Shown: positions 1 to 11,400 of the stretch, piece by piece
How positions within the stretch are numbered: position 1 is the first letter of the stretch
Layout of the letters: each line of letters opens with the position of its first letter
From: Undaria pinnatifida
Lineage: Eukaryota > Sar > Phaeophyceae > Laminariales > Alariaceae
Length of the DNA stretch: 64,000 nucleotides
Assembly (NCBI GenBank): GCA_012845835.1
Contig: JABAKD010000007.1
Coordinates: 11,707,511 to 11,771,510, forward strand
Reading direction: 5' to 3'
Position numbers and translations under genes: made by a program
The notes under the pieces: model-generated
What the model saw: only the letters and a program-made list of their open reading frames with translations
The model's database searches: none
Told to the model about the DNA's origin: nothing

Positions 1-217
1 GCGACGGACATCACTGTGCGTATTGTTGGAAGTGGCTACAGGGCCTTTCGCCAAAACGTTCGCCCCCTGATTATCTTCCTTTACCGTGGTACACAAAAAA
101 TCCCGGTCGGGGAAATTGAAACCTCAGATATACCACATGAAAAACGCCTATCGAAAACCCGTGGCCATCGCTACATACGCTGCCTCCTTCGACGAGAACG
201 TAATGGCTTATTGCTCC

Positions 218-424
218 CTAGACCGCACCGACATACAGGCACCCGCGCACATGATAATCCCACCAGAGACAAAACCTTCGGTCATGTGCTTCGTGCGCGT
301 AGGCCGCGTCCACGTACAACTCCAGATGACTTTCATTACCCAGACCCCGCTGAAACGTGATGCCGCAAGAACTCATCGTTTTGATGTACATCACGATGTT
401 CAGAGCGGTCTGCCAATTCAACAC
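218..424 (-). pseudogene. Copia RNase H fragment
   Basis: A 68-codon minus-strand stretch resembles the C-terminal RNase H region of Ty1/copia polyproteins. It has the pattern A-L-N-I-V-M-Y-I-K followed by S-S-C-G-I-T-F-R-G, then L-E-L-Y-V-D-A-A-Y-A with the Asp of the RNase H active site, and an R-R plus C-x(3)-G-A tail. It lies downstream, in minus sense, of the RT fragment, as expected. It is short and broken on both sides. Continuation beyond the window start is likely. Confidence 0.65.
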
Positions 425-505
425 CTGTAGCGCCGCAGGCTACCATGCCACCGCTTCAACCGTGTGTAAGATGTCCGGCCGGGTCTTGTTCGCGAGCCAC
501 ATCAA

Positions 506-1315
506 ATGCCCTACCTAGTACCGGAAAGGCGAATCAACGCCTGGTTCCCCGGGGTCAAATACCTCAACCTTTGCTCAACCGCAGCTGCGAAGCTCTTGCC
601 GAGAGTGACACCAAACTTCTGTCCGGCACATCCCGCGAAAACATGCGGCGATATCGTCAACGTCCCTGCATCCCAGTCTCGAGAGAATCGGAATCTACCG
701 TACCACCGCAAATGCCTCACGTTGTTGATTAGAACGAAGTGGTTCAGGTCCTCACAAAATTTGGTATACCTATTATTAGCCCTATCGCAAATACGTCATC
801 ATCATGCACTACTACTACTACTACGATAGAAACGACCCCCGCTTAAACCAAACGCATGCCACACGCATCAGTCTCACACTGTTCGAACCTAAGACCCGTA
901 ATGCCGCGTACGAAGTGGTTGTGTAATTTCCTCGACGCCTGTTTCAAACCATACAGGCCGCGGCAAAACATAACAACCTTACCAGAAGTCGACCTGCATC
1001 ATATGAGAATGAGCGCGTATACATCTTCGCTAGGCTCCGACTGGACGAATGCCTGCTCGGCCATGAAAGGGCACAGATCCAACGCCAACTCGAACACGGT
1101 TGATGCCAGCAAACGGATACTCGCAACTGATTGACACGAGGAATAAGTTCCGAAATCGTCAGGGCCTGCAAGCTGCTCAAACCCACGCGCTACCAGCCTG
1201 GCCTTTGCCCGCACAATTATTCTCAAACTTGTTCACCTATCAAGAATTATCCCAACGAGCAGAGATTATGTTGAAGGCATTTTCGTTTAGGTGACACCAA
1301 CTATCGTCCACCACA
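506..1315 (-). pseudogene. Copia reverse transcriptase fragments
   Basis: Three minus-strand fragments in different frames give a copia RT. At 1287-1400 the motif W-x-A-M-x-x-E-Y...G-T-F-E marks the RT start. At 999-1226 the classic K-A-R-L-V-A-R-G-F-E-Q motif is followed by a diverged SIRLL-type helix and A-F-V-Q-S-E...V-Y. At 511-720 a C-terminal stretch has K-F-G-V-T-L-G-K-S and V-E-Q-R-L-R-Y-L-T-P. I did not find an intact Y-V-D-D catalytic box between them. Several frame changes make this certainly non-functional. Family assignment rests on the KARLVARGFEQ motif and domain order. Confidence 0.75.
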
Positions 1316-2026
1316 GCTCGAACGTCCCCGCGCGGTACAGATCGCCATATTCAATGCTCATCGCGTTGAACCACACGCGTCCGTGTTTATCCTCCCACGT
1401 TTCAAGATGCCAGTGGGGAGTTATCAACTCACTTGCAGGGCATGAAGTAAGTTCAGGGGCGGGAACGTGCGGCGGAAACCGCTCGTCAATCATCATGGCT
1501 ATGTCATCCCGCGCTGCTGGCATCGAAACAATGATATAAAGCCGGCCCCGCCCCCCCCATGTTGCCGCGACGTCGACCGCGTCACCGCTGGCGGTACCCG
1601 TTGTGGCCTCTGATGCACCGGCACCCCCACAAGGACTGAAAATAAATTTCGACGGTGCAACGGTTGCGGGCGGCGCTGGAGGAAGAGACACGGGTAATGA
1701 CTACGGCAGTGCAACAATCGCTGACGTTTTCTGTTGCTGCTACGGTACGGACGACGCAGCAGGTAGGGCCTAGGGCGAAGAATCCGGCCTGAACCAGTCA
1801 ATGGAGACGAAACCTGGTACTACACCTCGAAGCCCGCGGCCTTTGCGATTGCTGGTCTGAGTTACTGACGGCTTTCTTCTTAGCCGGCCACGGGTACCTG
1901 GTATGGTCTTCCCTCCCCCGAACGGCGCGGGCTGATAGCCATATGTCCCGTCGGTCGAGCACCGCGTGATGCTTGATAGCGACGCCATGATCTTGCTGTA
2001 ATCCGAGGCGTGGTCTTTGCTGGAGT

Positions 2027-3099
2027 TCAAGTGAAACCAGCGTTCCCCTGTTGGCTATGACGCAGCCGCCTGCTTAACCTTGTGGCGTCACACACATCAT
2101 GCATGGAAGTACCGGGACTTCCGCAAGACCTGTCGTGGAGCTTATAAAAAGAGCACATAATGCCGGGCATTTCATCAACCCGCGCCGTGAGGTTGAGCCC
2201 GTCGCACACCCACGTCAATGCTTCCGGCACCGTGCATTATTAGTTGAGCGCCTTGGCCGGAAACTCCACACCATCGAACGTGGTATGGAACTCCAAGAAC
2301 GCGGCGTGACCCCCCTGATGAGCTAGCGTGCGCGCAACCCGCTTGTTGCCCTTTGGGCAGTCAACGAACATGAACCAACGGCGGATGTTGTTGTCCACGA
2401 TGAGCTTTTGTAATTCGGTTTTGGTGCATTTGGAGGCGTTGTCTGTGCGAAGGGATTCCGGCCGCCCGTAGATATTTACGCTCGGCAGGAAAGTGCGGAA
2501 TCCGAGTGTGAACGTGGTGTACTTCTAGTCTGGATGGAGTAGTGGCCAGCCCATGCTAATGTGGTCATCGACGATATTCATACAGTACCGTGCCAAGTCT
2601 ATTGACGTCGGCGATGGTCCTGGGAGGTCGGCGTAGAGGCGCCACATACCATTCTCAGCACGGCACGACGTGGACGTAACGACGGTTTGCGCATCCGCTT
2701 TGCCCCCAGGCACTCCTGGCAATACCCCCAACGTCTCGTCACCTTGATGCCCATTTGACGAACAGTCTCACGCAAAACGGTATCGTTGGCGTCGCAAACG
2801 AAACAGTGCACGTTGTTGACGTCTATCCGCACTGCAGCAGCAAGTGCAGGGGGCTTCTCGTGTCTTGATGCTCTGGTTGCCTCAAAATAGTTTTCGACCT
2901 TTCCCTGGCGGAAATACACGCATCCATCGAGCTTGTGCGCCACTTCGTGGTCGAGGGTAGTTACGTGCTCGTCTTGGATTATGAACGAACAAAGGTCAAG
3001 AGGTACCCTAAGCACAAACGCTACATTCCTCAAGGTAACTGCTACGTCCTCAGCACAATGCATCACGACATGAAGGCAACCCAAAACCTCCATATTCAT
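2027..3099 (-). pseudogene. Copia pre-integrase / integrase fragments
   Basis: The minus-strand ORF at 2599-3099 ends in a G-Y-C-Q-E-C-L-G-A-K-R-M-R-K-P segment, matching the Cys pair and G-K-x-x-R of the GAG-pre-integrase zinc-binding region of copia elements. Further along the same strand, at about 2434-2462, L-R-T-D-N carries the second catalytic Asp of the DDE integrase core. A stretch at 2027-2230 resembles the later integrase segment (P-E-A-L-T...L-N-L-T-A-R). The pieces are in different frames and separated by stops. A first catalytic Asp and the final Glu could not be placed confidently. Confidence 0.65.
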
Positions 3100-3599
3100 A
3101 CAATTTTCGTCGCTAATGATAAAACATTTCTCGTCCCGGGTATGGAATTCCAGATTAAGCTAAGCATTGACGCCAATCCGAACACCTTACCCCCATGCTT
3201 TTGTTGGCCCTATTGGACTACCCATAAAGAAAAGAGTATGCTAGTGGCCCGTTGCCGACAAGTGCCAGACGAAACAGGTCGGCCGCTCGACCTCCTATTC
3301 ACTGCTGGACGGCGCTTGACTTCCGATAGTGGAGGAACGCGGTCCACCGGTAGGCTCCTTCACATTCTGCGTCTGGTAGCCTCGGTTCTCCGCCCTCCAC
3401 TTTTACACCGCCCCTGACCAAGCATGGCTCGCATTCGTCCATGCCGCCCCCGCTCCATGGCGGTTGGCCTCCGCCCACACCGCCCCCGTCGCCTAAATTA
3501 TGTGTGCCTCCACCCACACCGCCCCCGTTCCATTGCTGTGCGCCTCCCTGCATTATTAAGCCACGTTGCTGCTGGGGCCAAGCAACCGGAGTTGGCATG

Positions 3600-4581
3600 C
3601 TACTGTAGTGCTCCAATAGGGCCGAAAGGCAAAGGGTAGGCCACGACAATCTTTTCATGCGTACGAGTGGGCGGGCAAGTATGGGACTCCTTGGCTGTGT
3701 GACCATGATATCCACACGTACCACATGTCTCCGCAAAAGCGTTATGTGCTCTGCAAATCCTGGACGTATGCCCAAGGGCTCCACACCTGTCACATTTGTT
3801 AACTTGACCAATAGACGCTCCTGGAGGCGAAGGACACTCCGGCTTAAACCACCCACTTCCGATAGTTCCAACCAAACTCGTGCCCGCCGGCCTCTGCTGA
3901 CGCTGGCGCTTGCATTGCGGCTGATGTGGGTGCTGCTTCGGGAAACTGTGGCCATTTGTCCCCACGCTGCTGGTGTTTCCCAGGAAAGTCAAGCTGTCGG
4001 TGCCGCGATAGGCCTCCGTACTACCGCCGCTGCGGAAGCTGCTGTGGCCCGGCGTCTCCGTACTGTAGCTGCTGCTGCTGCGGCGCCTCCATACGGCCGC
4101 TGCTGCTGCGACCCGGCGCCTCTCTACGGCAACTGGACGTGCTCCTGTGGCCCGGCGACTCTAAACTGCCGTTGCGGTTGCTGCAGCAGACCGGGGCCTC
4201 CGGACCTCCCTCCTGTGCTAACGCCCTGAAAACCCACCAACGACAAGGGCGCGAGGAACCGTCGAAGAGCCGACGGAGCTGCAACCGTTGATAGCATCGC
4301 TGAAAAAAATGCGATCTTCCAAACCCGTCGTCTTGCGGCTATGTTGGGAGGTACGGACGATTTCTTCCATCTTAGATGTGATAATACCGGGCCGAAGCTA
4401 ACCAATACGCTGCTCCACCTCGTAAACCTCGGCCAGAAGACGACGGATGAGTACGTGAACAATCTTGTCGTCCAACATGTTGGTACGCCATGCGTATAAT
4501 ACCTTGAGATTTTCCTCGGCCCTGTGTAACATGTGACAAAACGTGCGACGTAAAAACGTCAACAAACGCTCTGGGCAACCG
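3600..4581 (-). pseudogene. Copia gag fragment with CCHC zinc knuckles
   Basis: The minus-strand reading contains a canonical knuckle C-D-R-C-G-A-L-G-H-T-S-R-I-C (CX2CX4HX4C) at 3753-3794. A second, C-G-T-C-G-Y-H-G-H...C (CX2CX4HX7C), at 3675-3725 has three extra residues before the last Cys, a probable mutation. Upstream in minus sense (4398-4586) is a helical gag-like stretch ending A-E-V-Y-E-V-E-Q-R-I. Between them lie Gly- and Gln-rich low-complexity stretches. Gag packages element RNA. Frameshifts separate the parts. The start is hidden by the MITE at 4582-4847. Confidence 0.65.
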
Positions 4582-4847
4582 ACCAAGGCTATGGTAGGGG
4601 GGGTACGCCCATTTTCACTGGTGTGTTTGAGCCAGTCGCACGAGTGACTCTGTACCTCACGGATGAAAATGGTTTAGGCACTTGTTTTGGAGCAGCTTAC
4701 GTTACGTTTGACTGGCGGATTGATTTCGTCAATATAAACAATAAAGAAAACGTAAGATCGCAAAGTAGAAAGGGGTTACTCGCGCGAGTGACCCCTAGCC
4801 ACTGAAATTAAAGGCTCAAAAAAGGACCCCCCTACCGTAGCCTGGGT
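4582..4847. mobile_element. MITE family 1, copy a, nested in copia gag
   Basis: A 266-bp element with imperfect terminal inverted repeats of about 22 bp: left ACCAAGGCTATGGTAGGGGG, right the reverse complement of ACCCAGGCTACGGTAGGGGG. Inside is the palindromic core GAGCCAGTCGCACGAGTGAC. The 6-bp CAACCG flanks it on both sides (4576-4581 and 4848-4853), a likely target-site duplication. It has no coding capacity, so it is a non-autonomous DNA transposon. Related copies lie at about 6470-6713 and 26764-27037. Confidence 0.75.
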
Positions 4848-4853
4848 CAACCG

Positions 4854-5354
4854 TGCACTAGTGAGTCATAACTTCGGAGTCAGAAGATGCATGCAACACC
4901 TAACGAAACCTTCTTAACCACTAGCACCATGTCGTCAAGTCGTTTTCGCGACATGGATTCAGAAAACAATACCTTTTCCACGCTCGGCTAACACAATCAA
5001 GCTCGCCTTCGGTCGTAAAACCTCTAAACGTCAGTTTTTCATTATATATTTGTAACGGCGTCGTGGCGTCCGACTATACTGTTTGAAACATATTTTATAT
5101 TCGTTTTATTTCCTGCAGGTATTTGTCTCACTGGTGACCCTCCCAGCACGCCGGCGAAGCCACATTGTATGGAGAACATATTTACCATAAACTGCGCACC
5201 AACGTCTTGTTCAAACCCTCATATCGAAAGCGACGCTATGTACCATAGAACGTGGATTTTGCAGAACCTCCTGGACCGAAAACAATGATTGCTTCTGAAT
5301 TGCGCGCGTTCCTTCTACCTTGTCAAAATGTCAATGTTTCTTTGCTCGCGACAG
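4854..5354. other. Unassigned sequence upstream of first rung exon
   Basis: About 500 bp without a recognisable gene, probably a mix of copia remains and intron sequence. An AT-rich stretch lies near 5030-5110. Nothing else stands out. Confidence 0.4.
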
Positions 5355-5435
5355 GTGCTCTGTTTGCGCTGCATTCGGAAATCTTCATGACTACAAAGAC
5401 AACGTTTACCAGCGGTTTCGCTTTTGACTGTGGAG
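5355..5435 (+). CDS. Pmp-like rung exon 1 (81 nt, phase 1-1)
   Basis: Preceded by GCGACAG and followed by GTGATG. The reading starts G-A-L-F-A-L-H-S-E-I-F and ends C-G-G across the splice. It has hydrophobic positions and Phe where rungs have them, but the usual Asn before Ala is replaced (T-S-G-F-A). It is the first exon seen in the window; exons further upstream could be hidden beyond the copia element or outside the window. Confidence 0.55.
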
Positions 5436-8400
5436 GTGATGAAAGTTTGCCGGGTTGGGTTTCGACGAGGGGATGAGACGGAAAACGTTTAGACAACAAT
5501 CACGGGACTGGACAACCGGTATTGATACAAACAGAGAACGCGTGCGACGATAGGGGTAGCATTTTTCGTCTGTGAAATGGTGCCTGAATGACGGGGCTCT
5601 TTGACCCAAAATCGTCAGAAATAGGACATTAGTTTGTATGAGTTTCGTTGCATGCATTGGCCATGGGAGTTTCGTTGCATGACGCAGGTTCATTTCCCCA
5701 CCAAATCAGTTTTTTGGGAGACGTCTTGAGCTACCAATTTGATGAATCTCAGAAATACGTGATGCACCTCAAACGTAGCACGCGTCAAGGAAGAATTTTC
5801 TCTACGTCCATGCCTTATTGGTCGTAAGCCATAGACTCTCAATAGCTATCTCAGCCAATAAATTGGTATAACAAGCGTGTTCTCAATTCTCGATAACGTT
5901 TTTTGGTTGGGCGTTAAACACGATGGTAAGTCGGGGCCATGAGTGATAATCATCGATTTGACGAGCAAACGTTTCAATGAATCAGTGCTAGTGGCACCTT
6001 CTCGCATGCCCTGAACGAAAGCATCTGAATGACTAAGGGTGCCAATACTTTGGACTTACAGCGAGGTCTATACCAGAGGTTTGGCGGAAGTTGTGTGTGG
6101 CGAGTGGTCGACGCGAAACCCATTCACGGATTCGAGTGGCATCAATCCCGTTCCTTGCAACCCCGTATCACTTGATTTCCCGTGGATTATGCGTCCATCT
6201 CATTAACGCGTTGGGATTGGTATCGCGAAGTTGCCAAAGAGACCAATCGACCAAACCTCTTTTCTGTGGGCTTACGGTTTGATCGAATGCACCACCTGGT
6301 CTTTTACAGTGAATTGTGCAATACCGATGTGAGGTCCAAACCTTCATCGTAATATTTTTGTAGCAAACCTGCGGGTGATACTCCGAACACGCGCGTGACG
6401 GGCTGTGTATGTTTCCCGGGAGGATACAGCTCTGAGAGCCACATGATATCAGTACCATCGTTACACCAAGGCTTCGACCCCTACTTTTCACCGCCGGGTC
6501 TGAGCCACTCGCGCGAGCGACTCTGAACCTCACTGACCAAACCACTTTCACCTAATGTTTTGGGTGTAGCGTAGATAACCATCCCATTTGGGTATAAATA
6601 TCGAGAACTTTGAACAGCACGAAAGCCTGTCACCCCAAGGAACAGGGCGGTCACTCCCGCGAGCGACACCATCCAGTGAAGAGAAATTGCTCAAAAAGGA
6701 TCCCCCTACGGTACCATTGGACGTTGATAGCATGGAAACAAAGATTGGTTCGCCATCGTCCCCAATGGAAACATTATATAGTCGGGTAAGTTTTGTTTCG
6801 TTTCCAGGCGGCCAATATCTGAAGGGTGAGTAGCGCATACCTCGTAATCCTTTAAAAATTGGTTTGTAAATAGCAATGCCGTGGGGTCGTTCAGGGAAGC
6901 ATAATGAATGCTTGTAGTAATTTCCGTCCAAATAATGGAAACCCCGACCAGACCTAATGGTGAAGAACTACTCCACGAACTAGTGGAGCGTATCGTTCCT
7001 TATAGATATCACTGGGTTTAGTAACCAAGCACGGCGTTCACCAAATATGATTATTCCGTACGTCTCCTGATGTTAGTGCACAAACATGACCTGCGACGTG
7101 AAATTGGTTACAATTTTCTTGTTTGGTAAATGCATGGTTGCTGTCTTTACCTTACACTGCAGTTGTGGATTCGTACAAATGTATGATAAACGCGGCAAGT
7201 GCTACGATAAAGGTACCCCTTTTGATCTTTCTGTTTTATGATTTTGGGGAATCCTTAACACAACAACATGAACCGGAAGGTCAAACACGCGTGATGCGAT
7301 AGAGCGACAGAAGTGCAATGCGTTTATTACGAGGTTCCTGTTTTAAGAGCTTAAGACCTCTCCCTCCCGAAACCTCACTAGGAACAAAACAAACTTCTAC
7401 TCAGATGAAAAATCCCTGGTATCAACGAGAATCACGCAAACCAAGAATGTTGGTTTTGGTCAATTTTGTTCTCAGGAGCCCCGCCACTCATAAAACACTT
7501 CAGGCAGAATAAAATCGCTATTTCCATGTTAGCCCTTGCTTCGCGTCCTTTCGCAATATAGCCCTTCTGCATACAATACCCGGGCCATGCATTTGTTCTT
7601 CATCAGGTTGCAGGCAAATTTTTCTCCAACGACATTATTGTTTGCGAGAGGTATGTCGAGCTCCTCAACTTGAAAAGCTCAAAACAACCGTGGTGATCTG
7701 CTCCCGAAGTGCGTATCCATTGTGGAGGTGAAGAAATCTATCTTCTGCTGGGACCTCATCTGGAATAATGAGGAAGGTTGGAGCCAAACCAACCCATAAG
7801 GGGTGTAATTATGCTTCGATATCTTCAAACACGTCCAGGGCGGGGGGGGGGGTGCAGTTGCAACGCATGCCAGGCTGTATACAGTCTCTCGCACCCCACC
7901 ACGCCAGACGATGTCATGCATCAACTCAAGTCACCAGCGAAGTACTCCACGAAGCAAACATTTTGGTGTCGTTGAGCAACAAAACCAATGTGAATGTAAT
8001 ACGCCAACAAGGAGGTTTACACAGGATGCCTTTCCTGCCCTTTGCCTGCCTGGTGCGTTGCGCTGACTGTTGTATCTGTATTTCGCAGCGGCTATTTTCG
8101 TATACGAAACAGACGTGTACATGTTCGGCATCATGAACTTCACGAACAACCAGGCCATGAATGGAGGTGAGGACGATTGCGACATACCGTGATCGCGACC
8201 ATGGTACGCCTCATACATTGAAATTGCTGGTGTATCAGATCGTTGAAGGGTTTGGGTAGCCTCTAACACGACGAATTTTCTGTCACATTACGGAAGTTTA
8301 GACAAAAACACCTGGCGCACACCAAGAAATGTGGCATATTTGAACTTTCATTAGTATGTATCAATGCATCGGGGCTGGGATCCTTAACGATCAGGTTGAA

Positions 8401-11400
8401 TACCGATATTAAGCTCAAACAGTGTCATTTTAATTTCTTCCAACAGTGAAGTGGGTGGGGTGTGTGTACAAGACCGGGATTTCATACCATAGAACACTCT
8501 GGGGTGTACACTTTGCTGCTTCGGCATCTTGTAACGTTTGACTGTTACGAGTATTCGACGGTGAAACACACAACTCTGCGGTGAATCTATGGTTTTGGCA
8601 CACAAGGTTTAGCTAGTATTTTGCGAGACTCCGCCGGACTCTCCTTAAATGCAACCCCACGGCTGGAAAGTGGGCGAGCCAACCCCTGTGGTCCTCACAT
8701 GAGGAACTGAATATCTGACATAAAAAATATTTAGAGGGCATTCGTTCGTACATCCCGACCAAGCTTCTATGCCTTAGTATGAAAATATAATGTACTCGTG
8801 GGATTACTTCATTGTCCGTCAGTTCCTCACATGAGGAACTCAATCGCCCAAGGACGTTTTGGGTCAGAAAGTGCAACCCCTACCGTGGGATGACTCAGGC
8901 ATGAACCCGTTTCTCGGGGCCCATGGAACGTAATGATCGAGAACTCAACTGAAAGAGGTAATAGTCTCCACATATTCAAAATGCAACCAAGAATATTATT
9001 TCGAAATACATGAACTACTTTTATGCTTAACTTTGGAACACACGTACAAAATTTACCTTGGCAGCATCTAACTCCATGGGCGTTCATGGGCAGCGTTAGA
9101 AATACTTCGCACAACCACAACATTTGGTCTTGTCTTAAGAGTGGTTGCGTACATTCACCTGGGTTAGGAGGGTAGGAAACAGGTGCTCATTTGCATTCCC
9201 CTTTATTTTGCTACGTCATGGGCACCATTTCGTGTGTTGTGCGTGTACAAACTGTCTCCAGGTCAAATTGAGTGGCACTCTACGCGAAGTATGTTTGAGC
9301 TGAAGAAACCCCTTACGGTCAAATATTGATACATTCTGACAATAAAACATTCACAATCAGATCATCAACGTGCATATAGCGGCATAAGCATTGAACATTC
9401 ATTTTCTTCTCCCCGTGTGCTGTGACAACCAAAATTTCGCGAATGCTTGACAATATATCCCGTTCGTTGTTGCTGCAACTATAGCGTCAGTTGGGCAAGA
9501 AAACATTTGAAATGCTTCAGCCATCGCCATCTGGCTTTTGCTGTTATTATGAACACCGCCGCCTACTCAGCCATTCCTGTCTATTGTTAGCACCACGCTG
9601 TGTTCGTTTCAAAAAAATCCCTTACACTCGACTCACCAGGCACCGCCGCAGGTAGGTGCTGTTCATTCATCAAGCAGACGCAGCAGATGTTTGAAAACGT
9701 TTGAACTGTCTCCGCGACAAAATTTGTTCTGCTTCACGCCGACATCGCTGAATGAGGGCTCGACCATGTTGGCATATGTAGCTTGACACCACTATTTCAT
9801 GTGAATGTTTCCGGCGCACCCTCTAAACAACCCCCAGCACGTGAGTCGGCGATTCAATCTAGAGCCGTGTTTTCATGCTTAAACATTGTAACCTCAACTC
9901 GGTGTAGAATTTGGAATACGGCGTCGGCTGCTATAGATGTTTACGAATTCAGCAATCAATTGGTCTAGAACGTAAGGCGCACATGAAACAAGTCTCTGTT
10001 ATTCTTTGATCCCGGCAGCAATATGTTGGCTGTGGAAACTTCTATCGCACGCACACAGAACATTTTGTGTTGCATATGTGTTCTGATGCAAGTGAACGGT
10101 AGCTTCAACTATCGAAGATATGTAATTTGTAAGATACTTTCTCTGGGATTTCGAAGTCCAGACATCACGCGGATCAAATTATAACGGAAAAATATCAAGT
10201 TAACGACATGGTGTGTTTAAATGGGCACGACTCATACCGTGCATCTCAACAACAAGCAAATTTTTGAAATATGTTGACGTGATTGACTTCAAATCTCAGA
10301 GGATAGAGTGAGGCGCCATTCAAGGCGAAACGGGGCGGATCGCTCGTAGTGCTCCCTGTGTGCAAATCGTGTTGATGCCGGACCAAACAAAGGCACCCCA
10401 GCGAAACTCAATATTGACCGTTCTCTTTGTTTGGGAAACAAACGTTTGTTGGAAAATCTGGGATGTGCCTCTCTACGTACCGATAGGAACCGCCCTATCG
10501 CACAAAATTATGTTTCATATTAACCTATCCTTTTTCTCGCACGACGTAGAGCATCCCCCTTAGGCCACCAAAGCATGATAATTTCCCGGTTGATGGTAAT
10601 GGCCGGTTCGCTAGGATCCATACGCACAACGCTACCACATCGATAAAGTAAACAGCACATGGCCAGACCAGCCCCATACTTAAACCGACGGCACAATGGT
10701 TCACCGTCAACGTACAAGGCACCCACAACTTGTCTACTACGTTCCTCGGGACAAATATGAATTATGATGGCCTGTTGCAACCAACAGGGAAGCATGTAGC
10801 TTGATGAGCACGTCTTCGAGGTATTTTGGGATATATGCCTTATTTGGAACACTGCAACAAGCAACAATTGAACGCCCGCATTGTGTGTGCTGACCGTGAG
10901 ACACGCGGAAAGTGTCGAGGAAAGAACAAAAGTTTTTATTCGCGTGCGCGACAATACTGTAACACGGACAATCACTCACGGCACCGTGTGAGCGTTTTGA
11001 ACATCAGTAAAATTCTGCGTTTCCGAAAAACACACGCACTTCCTACCCCAGGACTAACCCACGGATCGATTAATAAACATGCACTATCGCAAAACGCAAA
11101 CAGGACCTCGACTCGGTTACGTAGAGGTTTGGGATATTAGTGTTGCCCGTCACAAACGTTAGGGGCTTAGGGTGACCTCCCTGCCGCCCACACCCAAAGG
11201 TCAAGATAGTGCGTGGTAGCCTTGGATGCCACACTGCGAAAAAGGCCTATACTGAACCCCATGCGATTCTAAAAAATGAAAATCATGTACCGAGGAGAGG
11301 TAGGGAAAAAACCTGTCAATAGGTTTTGTAACAACAGCCAGAGTAACCACCGAACTCAACCCACGGCGCGTATGAAAACACGTGGAAGTGTGGTGACCTA

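Larger units (their letters stand above)
1..4950 (-). mobile_element. Decayed Ty1/copia-type LTR retrotransposon, minus strand
   Basis: Read on the minus strand, the pieces appear in the order gag with zinc knuckles, pre-integrase/integrase, reverse transcriptase, RNase H. That order (integrase before RT) is diagnostic of Ty1/copia rather than Ty3/gypsy. Every domain is interrupted by stops and frameshifts, so this is a fossil. I could not see a pair of long terminal repeats: the 3' LTR would lie before position 1, and the 5' side above about 4600 carries a MITE and unrecognised sequence. The upper limit is approximate. Domain fragments are listed separately. Confidence 0.8.
5436..8088 (+). 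other. Intron-like region with two inverted-repeat elements
   Basis: The gap between rung exons 1 and 2 holds MITE-like elements at 5538-5807 and about 6470-6713. Poly-G near 7840-7850 precedes a pyrimidine-rich tract. No other coding segment was convincing. Confidence 0.4.
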
